This document shows, piece by piece, positions 62,771 to 64,000 of a stretch of DNA of 64,000 bases. Below the pieces are notes generated by a model. That model saw only the letters and a program-made list of their open reading frames with translations, was not told the DNA's origin and ran no database searches. The stretch is taken from IMG/VR virus record IMGVR_UViG_3300010354_000064, positions 1 through 64,000 of that record. The stretch is one strand, 5' to 3'. Within the stretch, counting starts at the first letter, position 1; each line of letters begins with the position of its first letter. This DNA comes from a virus. Both the position numbers and the translations under genes were made by a program.

Positions 62771-64000
62771 TCACCCGCTCACCACAGAATCGGAGGGCTT
62801 CCTCTTGTGGAGCATGGCCTCGGTCGTCAACATCGTCCCAGCGACCGAGACGGCGTTCTGGAGCGCGCAGCGCACGACCTTGGCAGGGTCAAGCACTCCG
62901 GCATCGAGCAGGTTCTTGACCTCGAACGTCGTCGCATCGAGCCCGTGGTTGTCGTCCGCATCCTCGACGCGCGCAACCCAGAGGTCAGCCGACTCCCCGG
63001 CGTTCTGGCAGATGACTCGCAGAGGCTCGCGGCACGCCTTCAGGACGAGGTTGAAGCCAATCCACTCGGTGTCCCCCTCGGGAAGGTCGTATCGAGCGAG
63101 AGCCGCGCGTGAGCCCTCGTCACCATCGACCGCGAAGCCGACGAGCGCGTTGACCTGGAGAGCCGCGTGAATGAACGTCGTACCCCCGCCCGCAACCACG
63201 CCTTCGTCGATGCTCGACTTGGTGGCGTAGAGGGCGTCCTCCATGCGGGCTTTGAGTTCCTTCATCTCGGGTTCCGTGTGCGCGCCAACGCGAATCACGC
63301 AGACCCCTCCGAGGAGCTTGCCGAGACGCTCCCGAATTTTGTCGGCGTCGTACTCCGAGCCTGAGCGTGTGGCCTCGGCCTTCAGTTCGGCGATGCGTGC
63401 TTCGATGGCTTCGTCGGAGCCGCCCCCATCCGAGATGAGCGTCTCCTTGGCGGTGACGCGGATGCGCTTGGCCGTCCCGAGGTGTTCGAGGGTGAGCCCC
63501 TCGAAGCTCATGCCGACTTCCTTCGAGACGAAGGTCGCGCCGGTCAGTATGGCGATGTCCTTGAGCAGATAGCTCTGCTGCGTGCCGAAGCCGGGGGCCT
63601 TCACGAGGCACGAGAGGAACTGGTTGCGCTGGAGGTTCATCACGAACGTCGGGATGGCATCCCCAGAGAAGTCTGCCGCCATGATGAAGAGCGACCGGCG
63701 CTCGGCGAGGACGGCCTCGATGAGCGGGACGAGCGGACGGACGCTCCCAAGCGTCATGTCGGTCACGAGCACGTAGGGGTCGTGCAGGACCGTCTCCTGC
63801 TTACCCTCATCGGCGCAGAAGGCGGCGCTAGCCCAGCCACGGTCGAGCTTCATGCCGTCGGTTGTCTCGACAACCGTCGTGGCCTTCTTGCCCTCCTCGA
63901 TGTTGACAACCCCATCCTTACCGACCTTGGCGACCGCTTCCGCGATGACGCGGCCGATTTCCTTGTCCCCGTTGGCCGAGAGGGTTGCCACCTGGGCGAT
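62771..64000 (-). CDS. groL: GroEL-like chaperonin, N-terminus beyond window
   Basis: About 409 residues visible. The frame continues past 64000, reading IAQVATLSANGDKEIGRVIA at the edge as in GroEL near residue 145. Apical domain: GMKLDRGWASAAF...VLVTDMTLGSVRPLVPLIEA and NFVMN-type helices. Equatorial domain: IDEGVVAGGGTTFIHAALQV and ATTFEVKNLLDAGVLDPAKV. The C-terminus lacks the usual GGM repeats, ending KRKPSDSVVSG. Phage GroELs help fold capsid or other phage proteins. A GroES partner was not seen. Confidence 0.9.
   Translation of the reverse strand: MAQVATLSANGDKEIGRVIAEAVAKVGKDGVVNIEEGKKATTVVETTDGMKLDRGWASAAFCADEGKQETVLHDPYVLVTDMTLGSVRPLVPLIEAVLAERRSLFIMAADFSGDAIPTFVMNLQRNQFLSCLVKAPGFGTQQSYLLKDIAILTGATFVSKEVGMSFEGLTLEHLGTAKRIRVTAKETLISDGGGSDEAIEARIAELKAEATRSGSEYDADKIRERLGKLLGGVCVIRVGAHTEPEMKELKARMEDALYATKSSIDEGVVAGGGTTFIHAALQVNALVGFAVDGDEGSRAALARYDLPEGDTEWIGFNLVLKACREPLRVICQNAGESADLWVARVEDADDNHGLDATTFEVKNLLDAGVLDPAKVVRCALQNAVSVAGTMLTTEAMLHKRKPSDSVVSG

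Noticed and set aside
1-64000. tRNA genes and CRISPR arrays
   Set aside because: No cloverleaf-like sequence with CCA-end arms and no spaced direct repeat arrays were found. The repeats seen are coding (20-residue units, PGAKPESK, QQDQG).

Overview
The window is a contiguous, tightly packed piece of a large GC-rich tailed double-stranded DNA bacteriophage genome. By eye the composition is around 60% GC, and nearly all genes lie on the minus strand with start/stop overlaps of 1-30 bases. I recognise a large terminase subunit, portal, probable prohead protease, scaffold-like protein, major capsid protein, lysozyme and many virion proteins, followed by a large replication and recombination block. 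There are no ribosomal RNA genes, no tRNA that I can fold and no bacterial metabolic operon. The gene load (own clamp loader, clamp, ligase, ribonucleotide reductase, chaperonin) suggests a genome well over 100 kb. The host is unknown and presumably a GC-rich bacterium.

Layout. 1-10492 (minus) holds tail and virion structural genes, including IPT/TIG-like and 20-residue-repeat proteins. 10599-11770 (plus) is a small strand-switched island of three genes, one a 2H phosphoesterase-like protein. 11767-18639 (minus) holds lysozyme, major capsid, a decoration-like protein, scaffold-like protein, probable protease and small head genes. 18668-34014 (minus) holds a 1179-residue virion protein, portal, terminase subunits and further virion-associated proteins. 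34057-36194 holds a zinc-finger protein, an HNH-related repeat protein and a sigma-like two-HTH regulator, with a short palindrome-rich gap. 36191-60004 (minus) is the DNA metabolism block: NusG-FEN fusion, DnaX, primase-like TOPRIM, clamp, split Rad50/SbcC, SbcD, RecA, RuvC, probable single-strand binding protein, RecD2, LigA, class II ribonucleotide reductase, delta and delta prime. 59994-62746 holds small zinc-ribbon and accessory genes plus an apparently noncoding, highly structured 520-base stretch. 62771-64000 is the C-terminal part of a GroEL.

The replication block looks like a bacterial-style toolkit: gamma/tau, delta and delta prime would load the beta-like clamp, LigA and the FEN domain would process Okazaki fragments, and RecA, RuvC, the SbcCD-like complex and a Cas4/RecB-type nuclease would drive recombination. 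The replicative polymerase itself is not in this window.

The most unusual signals are RNA-level. A roughly 40-base leader element (a stem with a CGTTGRT loop, then CTCACCTCGTAGAGG directly before the start codon) occurs six times, five times before small genes and once before a 520-base region with no credible protein. That region has at least ten short perfect helices, two of them capped by GNRA tetraloops on the minus strand. Together they look like a phage regulon with its own cis-element and a large structured noncoding RNA. At the protein level, the Rad50-like ATPase split at its zinc hook, the NusG-FEN fusion, and a recurring RVVxR(Y/F)L motif in several accessory/virion proteins deserve attention.
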